Assembly (NCBI RefSeq): GCF_000702545.1
Contig: NZ_JNIO01000008.1
Span: forward strand, 496,001 to 560,000
Direction of reading: 5' to 3'
DNA: 64,000 bases
DNA from: Selenomonas sp. AB3002
GTDB taxonomy: Bacteria; Bacillota; Negativicutes; Selenomonadales; Selenomonadaceae
Below the pieces are notes generated by a model. The model was not told where the DNA came from and did no database searches. It saw only the letters and a list, made by a program, of their open reading frames with translations. Positions 7,749-16,618 of this stretch are shown piece by piece. How positions within the stretch are numbered: the first letter of the stretch is position 1; each line of letters opens with the position of its first letter. The position numbers and the translations under genes are program-made.

Positions 7749-8414
7749 ATGAAAGCTGAACTTATAAGGAAAAGCATACTCTTCGTCGGGATGAACGAAG
7801 AGGAAAAGCTGGCGGCCTATGCAAGCATGGATGTGAAAGAGAGGGAGTATGGCAAAGGGGAGACCATACTCCGGGGCGGAACAAAGACGAGCTGCATGGG
7901 CATGGTGCTGTCAGGCAGCGTGACCATAGAGAGCAACGATATGTGGGGGAACCGTACCATCCTCAGTCATGTGGGTATGGGACAGTTCTTCGCTGAGACC
8001 TATGCGTATTTGAAAGATACGCCGATGCTGGTGGACGTGACAGCCAATGAGGACTGCCGGGTGGCTCTCCTGTCGCTGGAAGGGGCAAAGCATGGGGAGG
8101 CCGGGGCAGAAGCATGGCGGCTGAAGCTGGTGAGTAATCTGCTGACTGTGGCCACCAGGAAGAATCTCATCTTGTCCGGCAGGAGTTTCCATACGGCACC
8201 AAAGACCATACGCGGCAGAGTACTGTCCTACTTGAATTCAGTGTCGCTGCAGAAAAAGAGCACTGAATTTGATATCCCATTTGACAGGCAGCAGCTGGCG
8301 GATTATCTGAATCTCGAGAGGACGGCTCTATCCAAGGAGCTGGGGAAGATGCAAAGGGAAGGGCTTATCAAGTGCAGGAAAAATCATTTTCGTTTGATTG
8401 AAATAGGGAAATAG
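7749..8414 (+). CDS. Crp/Fnr-family transcriptional regulator
   Basis: A cyclic-nucleotide-binding-type beta barrel occupies roughly residues 10-130 (GETILRGGTKTSCMGMVLSG, HVGMGQFFAETYAYL). The C-terminal helix-turn-helix reads FDRQQLADYLNLERTALSKE followed by LGKMQREGLI. There are no N-terminal cysteines for an Fnr iron-sulfur cluster, so it is more like the heme or effector-binding members of the family. ATG at 7749 sits 6 bases after GGGTGAG; a GTG at 7740 is the alternative. The probable targets are the divergent DUF438/DUF1858 operon and itself. Confidence 0.85.
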   Translation: MKAELIRKSILFVGMNEEEKLAAYASMDVKEREYGKGETILRGGTKTSCMGMVLSGSVTIESNDMWGNRTILSHVGMGQFFAETYAYLKDTPMLVDVTANEDCRVALLSLEGAKHGEAGAEAWRLKLVSNLLTVATRKNLILSGRSFHTAPKTIRGRVLSYLNSVSLQKKSTEFDIPFDRQQLADYLNLERTALSKELGKMQREGLIKCRKNHFRLIEIGK

Positions 8415-8533
8415 GTTTGAAAATGGCTGTTGATTTGGAGGATAGGGCAGGGGCGTGTAGAAGTATAGGGGAGGAGGCACATCTGTTTACAAAACCATCC
8501 TGTGTCAGTACTACTTATCAGGAGGTAATCGAT

Positions 8534-9106
8534 ATGCTTCAGGTTTATACAGGAAGCGGCAAAGGGAAGACTACAGCGGCTATAGGGATGGCTATTAGGT
8601 CTCTGGGGGCAGGCCTGAAAGTTTATATTATGCAATTCATGAAGAGCCTTGCCTATAGTGAGCAGGAGGTGCTGAAAGGTCGATTCCCTGAGCTTGCATT
8701 AAGAACCAGCGGAAAACCGTTTTTTATTGCAGAAGAAGGTATATTGAGCAAGTCGCTGCAGGATAAGCTGGGTGACAGCGTAGTAATATTCCCAAAGGGA
8801 GAGCCGCCTCAGGACTATGTTGATCTAATTCGAAATGACTTTAAAGTGGTAGCTGAGATAATAACTTCAGGAAAATACGATTTGGTAATCCTGGATGAGC
8901 TCAATGTGGCCTTGCATTTTGGACTGATAGGAAGATACACTGTCGAAGAGCTGCTGGATAAGGTTCCGGGTAATGTTGAATTAGTTCTGACTGGAAGATG
9001 TGCTCCTGACTGGTTAATCGAGCGTGCTGATTTGGTGACAGAGATGAAGGAAGTCAAGCACTACTATGCTAAAGGTGTCGAGGCCCGTAAGGGCTTTGAA
9101 TACTGA
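8534..9106 (+). CDS. Corrinoid adenosyltransferase (CobO/BtuR type)
   Basis: The enzyme transfers the adenosyl group of ATP to Co(I) corrinoids. The N terminus starts straight into the P-loop (VYTGSGKGKTTAAIGMAIR), followed by YDLVILDELNVAL and a conserved C-terminal region (TGRCAPDWLIERADLVTEMK, KGVEARKGFEY). The start at 8534 is chosen because CAGGAGGT lies 8 bases upstream and because family members start at this point. No other cobalamin genes are adjacent. Confidence 0.88.
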   Translation: MLQVYTGSGKGKTTAAIGMAIRSLGAGLKVYIMQFMKSLAYSEQEVLKGRFPELALRTSGKPFFIAEEGILSKSLQDKLGDSVVIFPKGEPPQDYVDLIRNDFKVVAEIITSGKYDLVILDELNVALHFGLIGRYTVEELLDKVPGNVELVLTGRCAPDWLIERADLVTEMKEVKHYYAKGVEARKGFEY

Positions 9107-9227
9107 TGCAGGTTCATCTAAAAGGTAGAATAGTTACATGTTCGTACGGAGGATAGAATGGAGAATGTAGAAGTATAGGGCTAGTTGGGCTTGAGGAATA
9201 TACAGATAATATGTGAGGTGAAGAATC

Positions 9228-10070
9228 ATGGCAAGCAGGGAAGATTTAGTGGAAATATTTGTGGACACGGCATACTGGTACAAGCATGATGAGAAGCTGG
9301 AAGCATCTATCAAGGAATCCATAACAGCAACTCAGTTTTATGAGGAAGTGGATAAGCCGAAAATACCTGGGAAGAGATTTGAGGATACTGTAGTATCTGT
9401 CAGCAAGTATCGCAGTCTGGAATCAGCCATGTTCTACCACAGGAAATTCCCTGAGGCCAGGATATGCGTCCATAACTTCGCCTCGGCGACCAATCCTGGT
9501 GGAGGTGTGAAGAAAGGGAGCAGGGCACAAGAAGAAGCCATCTGCCGATGCTCTACCCTGTATCCTGTGCTGGACACCAAAGAGAACTGGAGACGGTTCT
9601 ATAAGTTCCACCAGGACAGGCATGATGCCAAGTATACGGATGCATGTATCTACACCCCTGATATTCTGATCATCAAGAGCGATACGGATGCCCCTAGAAG
9701 ATTGCCGGAAGATAAGTGGTGCAAGGTGGATGTGATAACCTGTGCGGCCCCAAATCTCAGAGAACGACCTGGCAATGCTATGAATCCCAGTACAGGGGGG
9801 CAAGTTCACTTGTCTGATAAGGAACTGTTGGCTCTCCACGAGAAGAGGGGAAGGCATCTGTTGGCGGCGGCAGCGGAGCAGAAGGCGGAAATCATGATAC
9901 TGGGCGCATTCGGTTGCGGAGCCTTCCAGAATGACCCTAAGGTAGTGGCAGCGGCTTATAAGAAGGTACTGGAAGATTTCCAGGGAGTATTTCGGGAAGT
10001 GCATTTTGCGGTTTACTGCAGCCCCAGGGATATGGCTAATTATGATACGTTCAAGAAAGTGCTGGGGTAG
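9228..10070 (+). CDS. TIGR02452-family (microbial PARG-like) protein
   Basis: The protein matches the bacterial poly(ADP-ribose) glycohydrolase-like family (macrodomain fold). Key features are the loop VHNFASATNPGGGVKKGSRA, the following QEEAICRCSTLYP and the C-terminal LGAFGCGAFQNDP. The GGG and QEE motifs correspond to the catalytic loop that hydrolyses ADP-ribose bonds. ATG at 9228 follows GTGAGG. The TrmO-like gene starts 11 bases downstream, so the two are probably co-transcribed. The in vivo substrate is unknown. Confidence 0.85.
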   Translation: MASREDLVEIFVDTAYWYKHDEKLEASIKESITATQFYEEVDKPKIPGKRFEDTVVSVSKYRSLESAMFYHRKFPEARICVHNFASATNPGGGVKKGSRAQEEAICRCSTLYPVLDTKENWRRFYKFHQDRHDAKYTDACIYTPDILIIKSDTDAPRRLPEDKWCKVDVITCAAPNLRERPGNAMNPSTGGQVHLSDKELLALHEKRGRHLLAAAAEQKAEIMILGAFGCGAFQNDPKVVAAAYKKVLEDFQGVFREVHFAVYCSPRDMANYDTFKKVLG

Positions 10071-10081
10071 GGAGAAAGGGC

Positions 10082-10483
10082 ATGGAGAGCATTGTATATA
10101 CGCCAATTGGCTATGTGAAATCGCCTTACACCTGCGGAGAAGATATGCCCAGATATTACACAGACAGCGGGGACGTTACAGCTAAGTTGGAGATTCTGCC
10201 TGAGTACAGGGAGGCCTTGCTGGGAGTAAAGCCGGGCATGAAGTTATTGATGCTGTTTCATTTCCATGAGGCAACTGAGCACAGCCTCCAAGTGAGGAAG
10301 CGGGATACAGGCCCTGTGACGGGGGTGTTTGCCACCCGTAGCCCCAGGCGTCCTAACCTGATAGGGGCTTCGGTCATCGAGGTGGTGAAGGTGGAGGGGA
10401 ATTCAATCGAGTTTCTGGGTGTGGATGTGCTGGATGGTACGCCAGTGCTGGATTTGAAGTTGCAGAAGGAAATGGAGGATTAA
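10082..10483 (+). CDS. TrmO-like tRNA methyltransferase (TsaA/YaeB family)
   Basis: The small beta-barrel SAM-dependent methyltransferase family is recognised by the N-terminal YTPIGYVKSP, the central LMLFHFHEAT and the signature GVFATRSPRRPNLIGASVIE. E. coli TrmO adds a methyl group to t6A37 of tRNA; this 133-residue protein has only the N-terminal domain, as many bacterial members do. It lies between a PARG-like and a HAD gene with gaps of 11 and 2 bases, forming one operon. Confidence 0.85.
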   Translation: MESIVYTPIGYVKSPYTCGEDMPRYYTDSGDVTAKLEILPEYREALLGVKPGMKLLMLFHFHEATEHSLQVRKRDTGPVTGVFATRSPRRPNLIGASVIEVVKVEGNSIEFLGVDVLDGTPVLDLKLQKEMED

Positions 10484-10485
10484 AC

Positions 10486-11574
10486 ATGAGACACGGAAGA
10501 ATCTGCGTTACGCTGATGGCAGCTGCTGTTGGTCTTGGATGTCTACTATGGCAGCCCCAGGGAGAAGCGGCCAGCCGCGCCGAAATCGCAGCGATAAATG
10601 TTGTGGATGCCAGTGACTTCAAGTATTGGAATGAGGATTCGCCCACTAAAGCGAAGATTGTTAAATTTGTAGAAGAGGCCACCAATCCTACCAGCAAGAA
10701 CTTCATCCCTCCAGCCTATCGTATTGCCACTTTTGATATGGATGGTACATTTTACTGCGAAACTGCACCACTGTATTTCCAGGAAGTCATGTTCCTCCAT
10801 CGTGTCCTTGAAGATAATTCGTATACCCCGCCCAAGGATTTGTTAGCTCTCGCAAAAAAGATTAAGCCTAAAGTGTACAATAAGGAAAAACTCACACCTG
10901 CGGAGGATAAACTGTATTTTAAAGGATTGACTAAGGCCTATGAGGGCATGACGCCTGAAGAATACAGCAAGTATGTTCGCGAGTTTATGGAGACCAATGA
11001 AACAGGCTTATCAAATCTCAAACGTGGCGAGGCTTTTTATCTGCCCATGGTAGAGATTATTTCTTATTTGGCGAACAATGGCTTTGCCGTGTATATTGAT
11101 TCGGCTTGTGGATACCTCACCACGCGAGAATTAGTGGAAGGCGTTATACCTATTCAACCAGACCGAATTATTGCTTCAGACTTTGTGTTTACCTCTACGA
11201 AAATGGGTAAAGATAAGGCCGGTGATCACTTCTTTGACCGACATCATGAGAAGATAGTCATTTCAGGCAAACCTCTCGTTGATAATGCCAAGACTATGAA
11301 GATATTCTCACTACTGAACCAAATTGGCAAGAAGCCGGTTTTGTCGTTTGGAAATTCAATGGGTGACAGTGGTATGTTGGAATACACCTTGCAGGATAAT
11401 CCCTATAACAGCGAGGCATTCTTCGTACTCTGTGACGATACGGAGCGCGAGCTAGGAAATACGGAAAAATCCAGCAAGCTAAAAGCGTTCGCTATGGAGC
11501 GTGGTTGGAATACTATCTCGATGAAGGAAGAGTTTAAGACTATTTATGGGGAAAATGTAGAAAGGACAAGATAA
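10486..11574 (+). CDS. Exported HAD-family phosphatase
   Basis: A signal peptide (ICVTLMAAAVGLGCLLWQP, cut after GEAA) is followed by a HAD hydrolase domain. Motif I is TFDMDGTFY at about residue 85, motif II is YIDSACGYL (a Ser in place of the usual Thr/Ser site), and the C-terminal acidic motif is SFGNSMGDSGM. Length (362 aa) and the large insert after motif I fit periplasmic acid phosphatase-like HAD proteins. ATG at 10486 follows GGAGGATTAAAC. The substrate is not evident. Confidence 0.8.
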   Translation: MRHGRICVTLMAAAVGLGCLLWQPQGEAASRAEIAAINVVDASDFKYWNEDSPTKAKIVKFVEEATNPTSKNFIPPAYRIATFDMDGTFYCETAPLYFQEVMFLHRVLEDNSYTPPKDLLALAKKIKPKVYNKEKLTPAEDKLYFKGLTKAYEGMTPEEYSKYVREFMETNETGLSNLKRGEAFYLPMVEIISYLANNGFAVYIDSACGYLTTRELVEGVIPIQPDRIIASDFVFTSTKMGKDKAGDHFFDRHHEKIVISGKPLVDNAKTMKIFSLLNQIGKKPVLSFGNSMGDSGMLEYTLQDNPYNSEAFFVLCDDTERELGNTEKSSKLKAFAMERGWNTISMKEEFKTIYGENVERTR

Positions 11575-11660
11575 CCCAGGAACTAAGCCTAGGCAATGGA
11601 TTGGCAGATGGATCGAATCTGCCAGAAGGCTGTGCAGGCTCAAGATTAATTAAACGGAAA

Positions 11661-11694
11661 ACAAAGGAGGCTGCGCAAATGCAGCCTCCTTTGT
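11661..11694 (+). terminator. Terminator after the HAD operon
   Basis: A 14-bp perfect stem (ACAAAGGAGGCTGC with GCAGCCTCCTTTGT) and 6-base loop lie 87 bases after the HAD stop codon. Confidence 0.75.
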
Positions 11695-11900
11695 GGTAGA
11701 GGGTCTATACATGATTCTATGAAATGTCTTTGGCGCTTGCTTGATGGCACATTCACCATATCGAAGAAAGCAATGCTCCTAGCCGTGTCTTCGGTAACCT
11801 CTGCCGGAGTGTACTATAAATAAGATTGCATATGCTATGATATTAGAGTATGATTAGTATTATCTTAGACGTGTAAAAAATACGTTGGTTTTGATAAAAT

Positions 11901-11946
11901 AAAAGGGTATTATCCATGGGCGTTGATTCATGGATAATACCCTTTT
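11901..11946. terminator. Strong bidirectional-type hairpin
   Basis: An 18-bp perfect stem (AAAAGGGTATTATCCATG with its complement, ending CCCTTTT) around a 10-base loop has A and T runs on either side, so it could stop transcription from both directions. Confidence 0.75.
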
Positions 11947-12340
11947 ATTTACTGATTAAAATACAAATGTGGAAACACATAAAATGACGATAAGAAACAC
12001 GTTTATTTTTATGCATTCACGTGAGGTTGAATATACAAGGTAAGCAAAAACGTCAGATTCAGATGGAACTTTTACGTAGTTTTCGTGGTAGTTCATATTG
12101 TGTCCTCACTTTCATAACTCGTATTACATTTGAACTCTAAATTCTGCAATATATATCGTAGATATTTAGGGAAACTTAAATGTTTTTTATCATTTTTAAA
12201 TTATATTCTTGATTTGAATACGGGAGAAAAAAGCGGAGATTATACTTATGCTAGGGCAAGAACTAAGACACTACGAAATATATATCGGATAAAATATAGA
12301 AAACTTAAACGCTTTTTTGGTAGAAAGAATATTTTTTTGA

Positions 12341-12380
12341 TGCCACAAACCTGCAACTTGCAAGTTTGTGGCATTTTTTT
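12341..12380 (+). terminator. Hairpin with T7 tail just before virB2
   Basis: GCCACAAAC pairs with GTTTGTGGC, with inner TGCAA/TTGCA pairing, and is followed by a run of seven T. It lies about 65 bases upstream of the virB2 start, so it may insulate the operon or act as an attenuator. Confidence 0.7.
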
Positions 12381-12444
12381 GTGCTCACCAATCTACAATG
12401 AGAAGCAGAGGAATATTTTCAGAATTGTATAAGGAGGATTCACC

Positions 12445-12801
12445 ATGAACGGGAAAAAGATGGCAGTAACGGCGCTTCGGAACGGGTGGCAGCTTATTAG
12501 GGAGAACAAGGGGACATTCATGTGTTTGGGGCTAATGATGGTTTCCAGCCAGTGTTTTGCCTCAACTACTATGCCCTGGGACAGCGGCATTGAGAGTCTG
12601 AAGTCCAATCTCACAGGGCCACTGCCCCGGGCCGGGGCGGTCATTTCTATTGCTGCCGGGGGCACCCTCTACGCTCTGGGGCAGAGCGATGTGTCCCGTC
12701 TTGCCATGAAGGGGGCTTTCGGCACTGCCATCGCCTGTGGTGCAGCTACCTTGGCAGGGCTGTTCGGTGCGGATAGCGTCAGCGGCTGCCTTTTCTTTTA
12801 A
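12445..12801 (+). CDS. virB2: VirB2/TrbC-like pilin
   Basis: The 118-residue protein has the layout of conjugative pilins: a long signal region ending near SQCFAS, a short periplasmic stretch (LTGPLPRAGAVISIAAGG) and hydrophobic segments (FGTAIACGAATLAGLFGA). It would be the subunit of the pilus or surface filament of the type IV secretion system. AAGGAGGATTCACC precedes ATG. It heads the cluster that continues with VirB3 and VirB4, which supports the call; sequence similarity in this family is always low. Confidence 0.75.
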   Translation: MNGKKMAVTALRNGWQLIRENKGTFMCLGLMMVSSQCFASTTMPWDSGIESLKSNLTGPLPRAGAVISIAAGGTLYALGQSDVSRLAMKGAFGTAIACGAATLAGLFGADSVSGCLFF

Positions 12802-12813
12802 GAGGTGGCTGGA

Positions 12814-13080
12814 GTGACTGAGGAAAAACGGCAGATGGAGTTCAAACTGCCCTTGTTTGCGGCACTGACGGAGCCGGTGCTGCTCATGGGTGCTCCACCT
12901 GCCATGATAGTGTTCAACCTTTGTCTAGCGGGGATTTTTGTCCTTTCTTTTCATTTCTTTTGGGTCATCCCCTTGAATATTGCCATACATGGAGCGGTTA
13001 TCTACGTGACCAAGCAGGATGCGGATGCTTTCTACTGTCTCCGCAGCTATATGCAGCAAAAGAGGAACTACAATACTTAG
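12814..13080 (+). CDS. virB3: VirB3-like inner membrane protein
   Basis: The roughly 88-residue protein has two adjacent hydrophobic segments (MIVFNLCLAGIFVLSFHFFW and VIPLNIAIHGAVIYV) preceded by LPLFAALTEPVLLMGAPP, the arrangement of VirB3/TrbD. GTG at 12814 is preferred because AGAGGTGG lies just upstream; GTG at 12805 is in the same frame. It sits between VirB2 and the VirB4-related genes. Confidence 0.75.
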   Translation: MTEEKRQMEFKLPLFAALTEPVLLMGAPPAMIVFNLCLAGIFVLSFHFFWVIPLNIAIHGAVIYVTKQDADAFYCLRSYMQQKRNYNT

Positions 13081-13089
13081 GAGGTAGCT

Positions 13090-14085
13090 ATGCTGGAAGA
13101 TTACAGGCTGGATTTCGGTAAGCCCCATACCTGGCTTTGCTGGGGCGGGCTTATCCTACCTGAGGTGGTGAGAAACAAGGACGGCTCCCTCATGGGGTTC
13201 ATCAGATATGGCAGGGAGAGGCGCGAGGGGAAGCTGGAACTGGATTTCCCGGAGAGCTGGTCAGTCTGGCTGGATGTCCATCATCTACGTGGAGAAGAGT
13301 CCAAGACCCTTTGCCTCTTGTGGAATCCAATTTGGCAGGGCAAGAATCATAAGAAGGCCAAGGGCCTCAAGGGGGAGTCGGTGGCTATTGAGACAGCGCC
13401 TGAGTATTTTCAGGGAGTGCTTACTGGATTGGCCAGGCAGATTGTCGGTTTCAGACCGGGAAGTCGTGTGCTGAGGCTGGAGGAAGTGTTGTCCTATCTC
13501 AAAACTGCCTTGCAGATGGAAATCTCTGAGGTGCCCATGCCTGAGGTGCCCTTGTATCTTGATGCAATCCTATCAAGGGACATGGAAATGAAGCTCTATC
13601 CCCCTGCCAGCAAGGACAAGAATAGACTCACTATTAGAGGCAGGGAGATTGTAGTGGCAAGCCTCAAGGATACCTTGCGGGAGAGTCGTCTTGATCTGGT
13701 GCTGGGGGCTTTTCGTGAGATGGATTACAGATTTTGCCGCCGTGTTCTGCTCATGTCTGAGGACAGGTTGGAAATGGAACTTAGGGGGCTGACTCGGGAG
13801 TGGTGCAGCCAGAGAAAGAGCATGGCTGATTATATGTTGTCCAAACAAAAGGGGACTGGCGGGCTGGTAAGTGAAATGCTCATCTTTGCCATTGATGCTG
13901 AGGAGCTGACAGTCCGTCAGGATTATATCAGGCAAATTCTGGAGGCAGTGGAGCTTCCCTATGTGCTAGAGGACTACAACCGCAAGTCATGCTGGTGGGG
14001 AAGTCTGCCGGGAATGTTCCGTGCTGGTGGGAAAATCTGGCCCAGGAAGGTTTCTTCCTGGGAAGATTTCCTCTGCCTGAGCTGA
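13090..14085 (+). CDS. VirB4 N-domain-like protein lacking the ATPase
   Basis: The C-terminal part resembles the CagE/TrbE/VirB4 N-terminal domain. Late in the protein LPYVLEDYNRKSCWWGSLPG and MFRAGGKIWPRKVSSWEDFL parallel the VDAWLGSLPGNFHHY segment of the neighbouring full VirB4. No Walker A or B motif is present, and the protein ends where a VirB4 ATPase domain would begin. AGGAGGTAGCT precedes ATG, and the VirB4 gene starts 13 bases downstream. It may be a structural partner of VirB4 at the membrane. Confidence 0.55.
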   Translation: MLEDYRLDFGKPHTWLCWGGLILPEVVRNKDGSLMGFIRYGRERREGKLELDFPESWSVWLDVHHLRGEESKTLCLLWNPIWQGKNHKKAKGLKGESVAIETAPEYFQGVLTGLARQIVGFRPGSRVLRLEEVLSYLKTALQMEISEVPMPEVPLYLDAILSRDMEMKLYPPASKDKNRLTIRGREIVVASLKDTLRESRLDLVLGAFREMDYRFCRRVLLMSEDRLEMELRGLTREWCSQRKSMADYMLSKQKGTGGLVSEMLIFAIDAEELTVRQDYIRQILEAVELPYVLEDYNRKSCWWGSLPGMFRAGGKIWPRKVSSWEDFLCLS

Positions 14086-14098
14086 AGGGGGGAACTGA

Positions 14099-16618
14099 GT
14101 GTATAAACTTGATTTATTTGAGACGAAGGGCAGTGCTGGCTCTAGCCTACCCTTTGGCTTTGGCAGAGGGAGCAGCAAGCTATCTCATCTAATGCCCTAT
14201 GGCATGCTCACGGAAATTGGGGGCGCAGGTGTGTCTATCAACAAGAATGGCTCCCTTATGACGGTTTGGAAATACCGTGGGCCGGATCTTGACAGTGCTC
14301 TGCAGGAACATCTGGCTGTCATTACTGCCCAGCTTAACAGTGCTCTGATGGTGCTGGGGTCTGGCTGGGTCATTTACATGGAAGCCCAGCGTTTGCCGGA
14401 TGCCAATTATGACCGGGATGTGTGTTTTCCCGATGCTGTCACCGGGCTTATTGACGAGGTGCGCAGGGAGAACTTCACCTCCGGCAGATTCTTTCGCTCG
14501 GAATATTACTTCTCCCTATGCTGGCTGCCACCCAGTGACAACGAGGGCAGAATCAAGTCCATGCTCATGGAGGGTCACGAGGAGCATACTGCCTCTGTGG
14601 AAGAAAATCTGGAAGATTTCATGGAAATGGCAGATGGGCTGTGCCGGATCTTCCGGGAATTGGAGATTCCTGCCAAGCTCTTGGACAAGAATGGGCTGGC
14701 CACCTATCTCCACAGCTGTGTGTCAGATTCAGGTAGAAATATCAGGCCGCCTGGGGATGCTTTCTGCGACAGTTATCTCTATGACGCTGACTTGGTAGGG
14801 GGCAACTCTCCAAAGCTGGGCAGGAAGTATCTGAAAGTGGTTGTACCCAAGGCTTATCCTAAGTCCAGTCTGTTTGGTATGCTCAATGGCCTCAACAGGC
14901 TGAACTTCCCCTATCGGTGGGTTACGAGATATTTCCTGCTGGACAAGTCTGAGGCGGTCTCCAAGCTGGATACCAGAAAGACCAGGTGGAAAGGAAAGAT
15001 GGAGTACTTCTCATCCACAGTCAAGCGTCTTATTTTCAACACGCCTCCACAGCCCAGCGACATCAACGAAAATGCGGTGGAAAAGGTGGATGAGGTTCAG
15101 GCAGCTCTCCGCAGTGTGGATGCAGGGGATGTGGGCTATGGTTTCTATTCCACCGAAGTTATTATTGCTGAAGAGGAGTACGAGAAAGCTTGTCTATATG
15201 CCAAAGCCGTAGAGGATGTTTTCAAGGGGCAGGCTATGAAGCCTCAAGTTGAAAATGTTGGTTCTGTAGATGCCTGGCTGGGCAGCTTGCCGGGAAACTT
15301 CCACCACTACTGTCGCCGGATATATGCTTCCACTGGCAACCTCATTCACATGATGCCCCTGTCGGATATCTGGCCGGGACAGAAGCGGTGCGAGCATCTT
15401 TCTGGCCCGTCCCTGCTCTATACCAGAAGTGATGGAGCAACGCCATTCAGGCTGAATCTCCATGATGGGGACGTAGGTCATACTCTGGTGGTGGGGCCTA
15501 CGGGTGCGGGCAAATCTGTCCAGCTCAACATGATGGCGGCGCAGTTTCGGAAGTATAAGGGAGCGCAGATCTTCATCTTTGACAAAGGCGGCTCCAGCAG
15601 AATTCTCACAGAAGCAGTTGGTGGCAGGTATTTTGACCTGGCCAGCAGTCGCAATGGATTGTCATTCCAGCCACTTGCTGACATTGATGACGATGATGAG
15701 CGTATGTGGGCCGTGGGTTGGATAACAGATTACCTGGAGTCTGTTCACATTGAAGTCACGCCGGAACTTACCAAGTATATCTCGGAAGCACTGGCTTCTA
15801 TGCGGGCCTTGCCCAAGCAGCACAGGACAATGCTGACGTTATGTACCAGCATTCAGAATCAGGAACTGAAGACGGCCCTCAGGCCGCTCACTATCGAGGG
15901 GGACTATGGCAGCATCTTTGATGCCTCTGCCGATGATCTGGACTTTTCCTCCTGGCAGGTCTTTGAGATGGAAAGTCTCATGAACAACACGCCAAAGATT
16001 GTTGGCACTACGCTGCTGTATATCTTCCACCGCATTGAGGGAGAGATTAAAAAGGACGAGAGGCCTTGCCTATTGGTGTTGGATGAAAGCTGGGTGTTTC
16101 TGGATAATCCTCAATTTGCCTCCAAAATCCGGGAGTGGCTGAAGGTGCTTAGAAAGTCCAATACCTCCGTGGTGTTTGCCACCCAAAGCCTGGCAGACAT
16201 TGTAGCCAGTCCCATTGTGGCAACTATTTTGGAATCTTGTCCCACGAGGATTTTCCTGCCTAATAAGGATGCTATGGACGATACCAGAACCGGAGCTGAC
16301 AAGCCCAGTATGAGGGAAATGTATATGTCCTTTGGCCTCAACGAACAACAGATTATGATGCTGGCCAAGGCCATCCCAAAGCGGGAATACTACTATACAT
16401 CGCCCCTGGGAAACCGTATCTACTCTCTGGATTTAAGCCCCTTGGAACTGGCTCTTGTGGGAGTAAGGACTGAGGATTTAAGGACGTGTGAGGCCATGAT
16501 AAGAGAAGATGGACATCAGAATTTTGCAGTCAGATGGCTGAGATACAAAGGACTGGATGGCTATGCCAAGCGGCTGGAAGAACTGGCGGACAGGAAGGAG
16601 GAGAAAATTGGCGTTTAG
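14099..16618 (+). CDS. virB4: VirB4/TrbE conjugation ATPase
   Basis: This is the ATPase that powers the type IV secretion system. The N-terminal CagE-like domain runs to about residue 400. The Walker A motif is VVGPTGAGKSVQLNMMA (about residues 461-477) and Walker B is LLVLDESWVFLDNP (about 658-671), followed by VFATQSLADI. Length (839 aa) is typical. GTG at 14099 follows AAGGGGGGAA. The gene overlaps the downstream lytic transglycosylase start by 11 bases, so the operon is tightly coupled. Confidence 0.92.
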   Translation: MYKLDLFETKGSAGSSLPFGFGRGSSKLSHLMPYGMLTEIGGAGVSINKNGSLMTVWKYRGPDLDSALQEHLAVITAQLNSALMVLGSGWVIYMEAQRLPDANYDRDVCFPDAVTGLIDEVRRENFTSGRFFRSEYYFSLCWLPPSDNEGRIKSMLMEGHEEHTASVEENLEDFMEMADGLCRIFRELEIPAKLLDKNGLATYLHSCVSDSGRNIRPPGDAFCDSYLYDADLVGGNSPKLGRKYLKVVVPKAYPKSSLFGMLNGLNRLNFPYRWVTRYFLLDKSEAVSKLDTRKTRWKGKMEYFSSTVKRLIFNTPPQPSDINENAVEKVDEVQAALRSVDAGDVGYGFYSTEVIIAEEEYEKACLYAKAVEDVFKGQAMKPQVENVGSVDAWLGSLPGNFHHYCRRIYASTGNLIHMMPLSDIWPGQKRCEHLSGPSLLYTRSDGATPFRLNLHDGDVGHTLVVGPTGAGKSVQLNMMAAQFRKYKGAQIFIFDKGGSSRILTEAVGGRYFDLASSRNGLSFQPLADIDDDDERMWAVGWITDYLESVHIEVTPELTKYISEALASMRALPKQHRTMLTLCTSIQNQELKTALRPLTIEGDYGSIFDASADDLDFSSWQVFEMESLMNNTPKIVGTTLLYIFHRIEGEIKKDERPCLLVLDESWVFLDNPQFASKIREWLKVLRKSNTSVVFATQSLADIVASPIVATILESCPTRIFLPNKDAMDDTRTGADKPSMREMYMSFGLNEQQIMMLAKAIPKREYYYTSPLGNRIYSLDLSPLELALVGVRTEDLRTCEAMIREDGHQNFAVRWLRYKGLDGYAKRLEELADRKEEKIGV

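Larger units (their letters stand above)
11700..12440. other. Long AT-rich intergenic region before the conjugation genes
   Basis: No convincing gene is present; a 100-codon AT-rich frame at 12130-12432 has no protein-like character. The region holds two strong hairpins (11901-11946, 12341-12380). It also has a pair of imperfect direct repeats about 130 bases apart, near 12147 and 12276, sharing AATATATATCG, AAACTTAAA and a T run. It probably contains the promoter of the conjugation operon and could hold a transfer or regulatory site. Confidence 0.4.

Noticed and set aside
12130-12432. A 100-codon plus-strand frame before virB2
   Set aside because: It is AT-rich with Lys/Asn/Tyr-heavy random-looking translation, contains a terminator hairpin and lacks a ribosome binding site.
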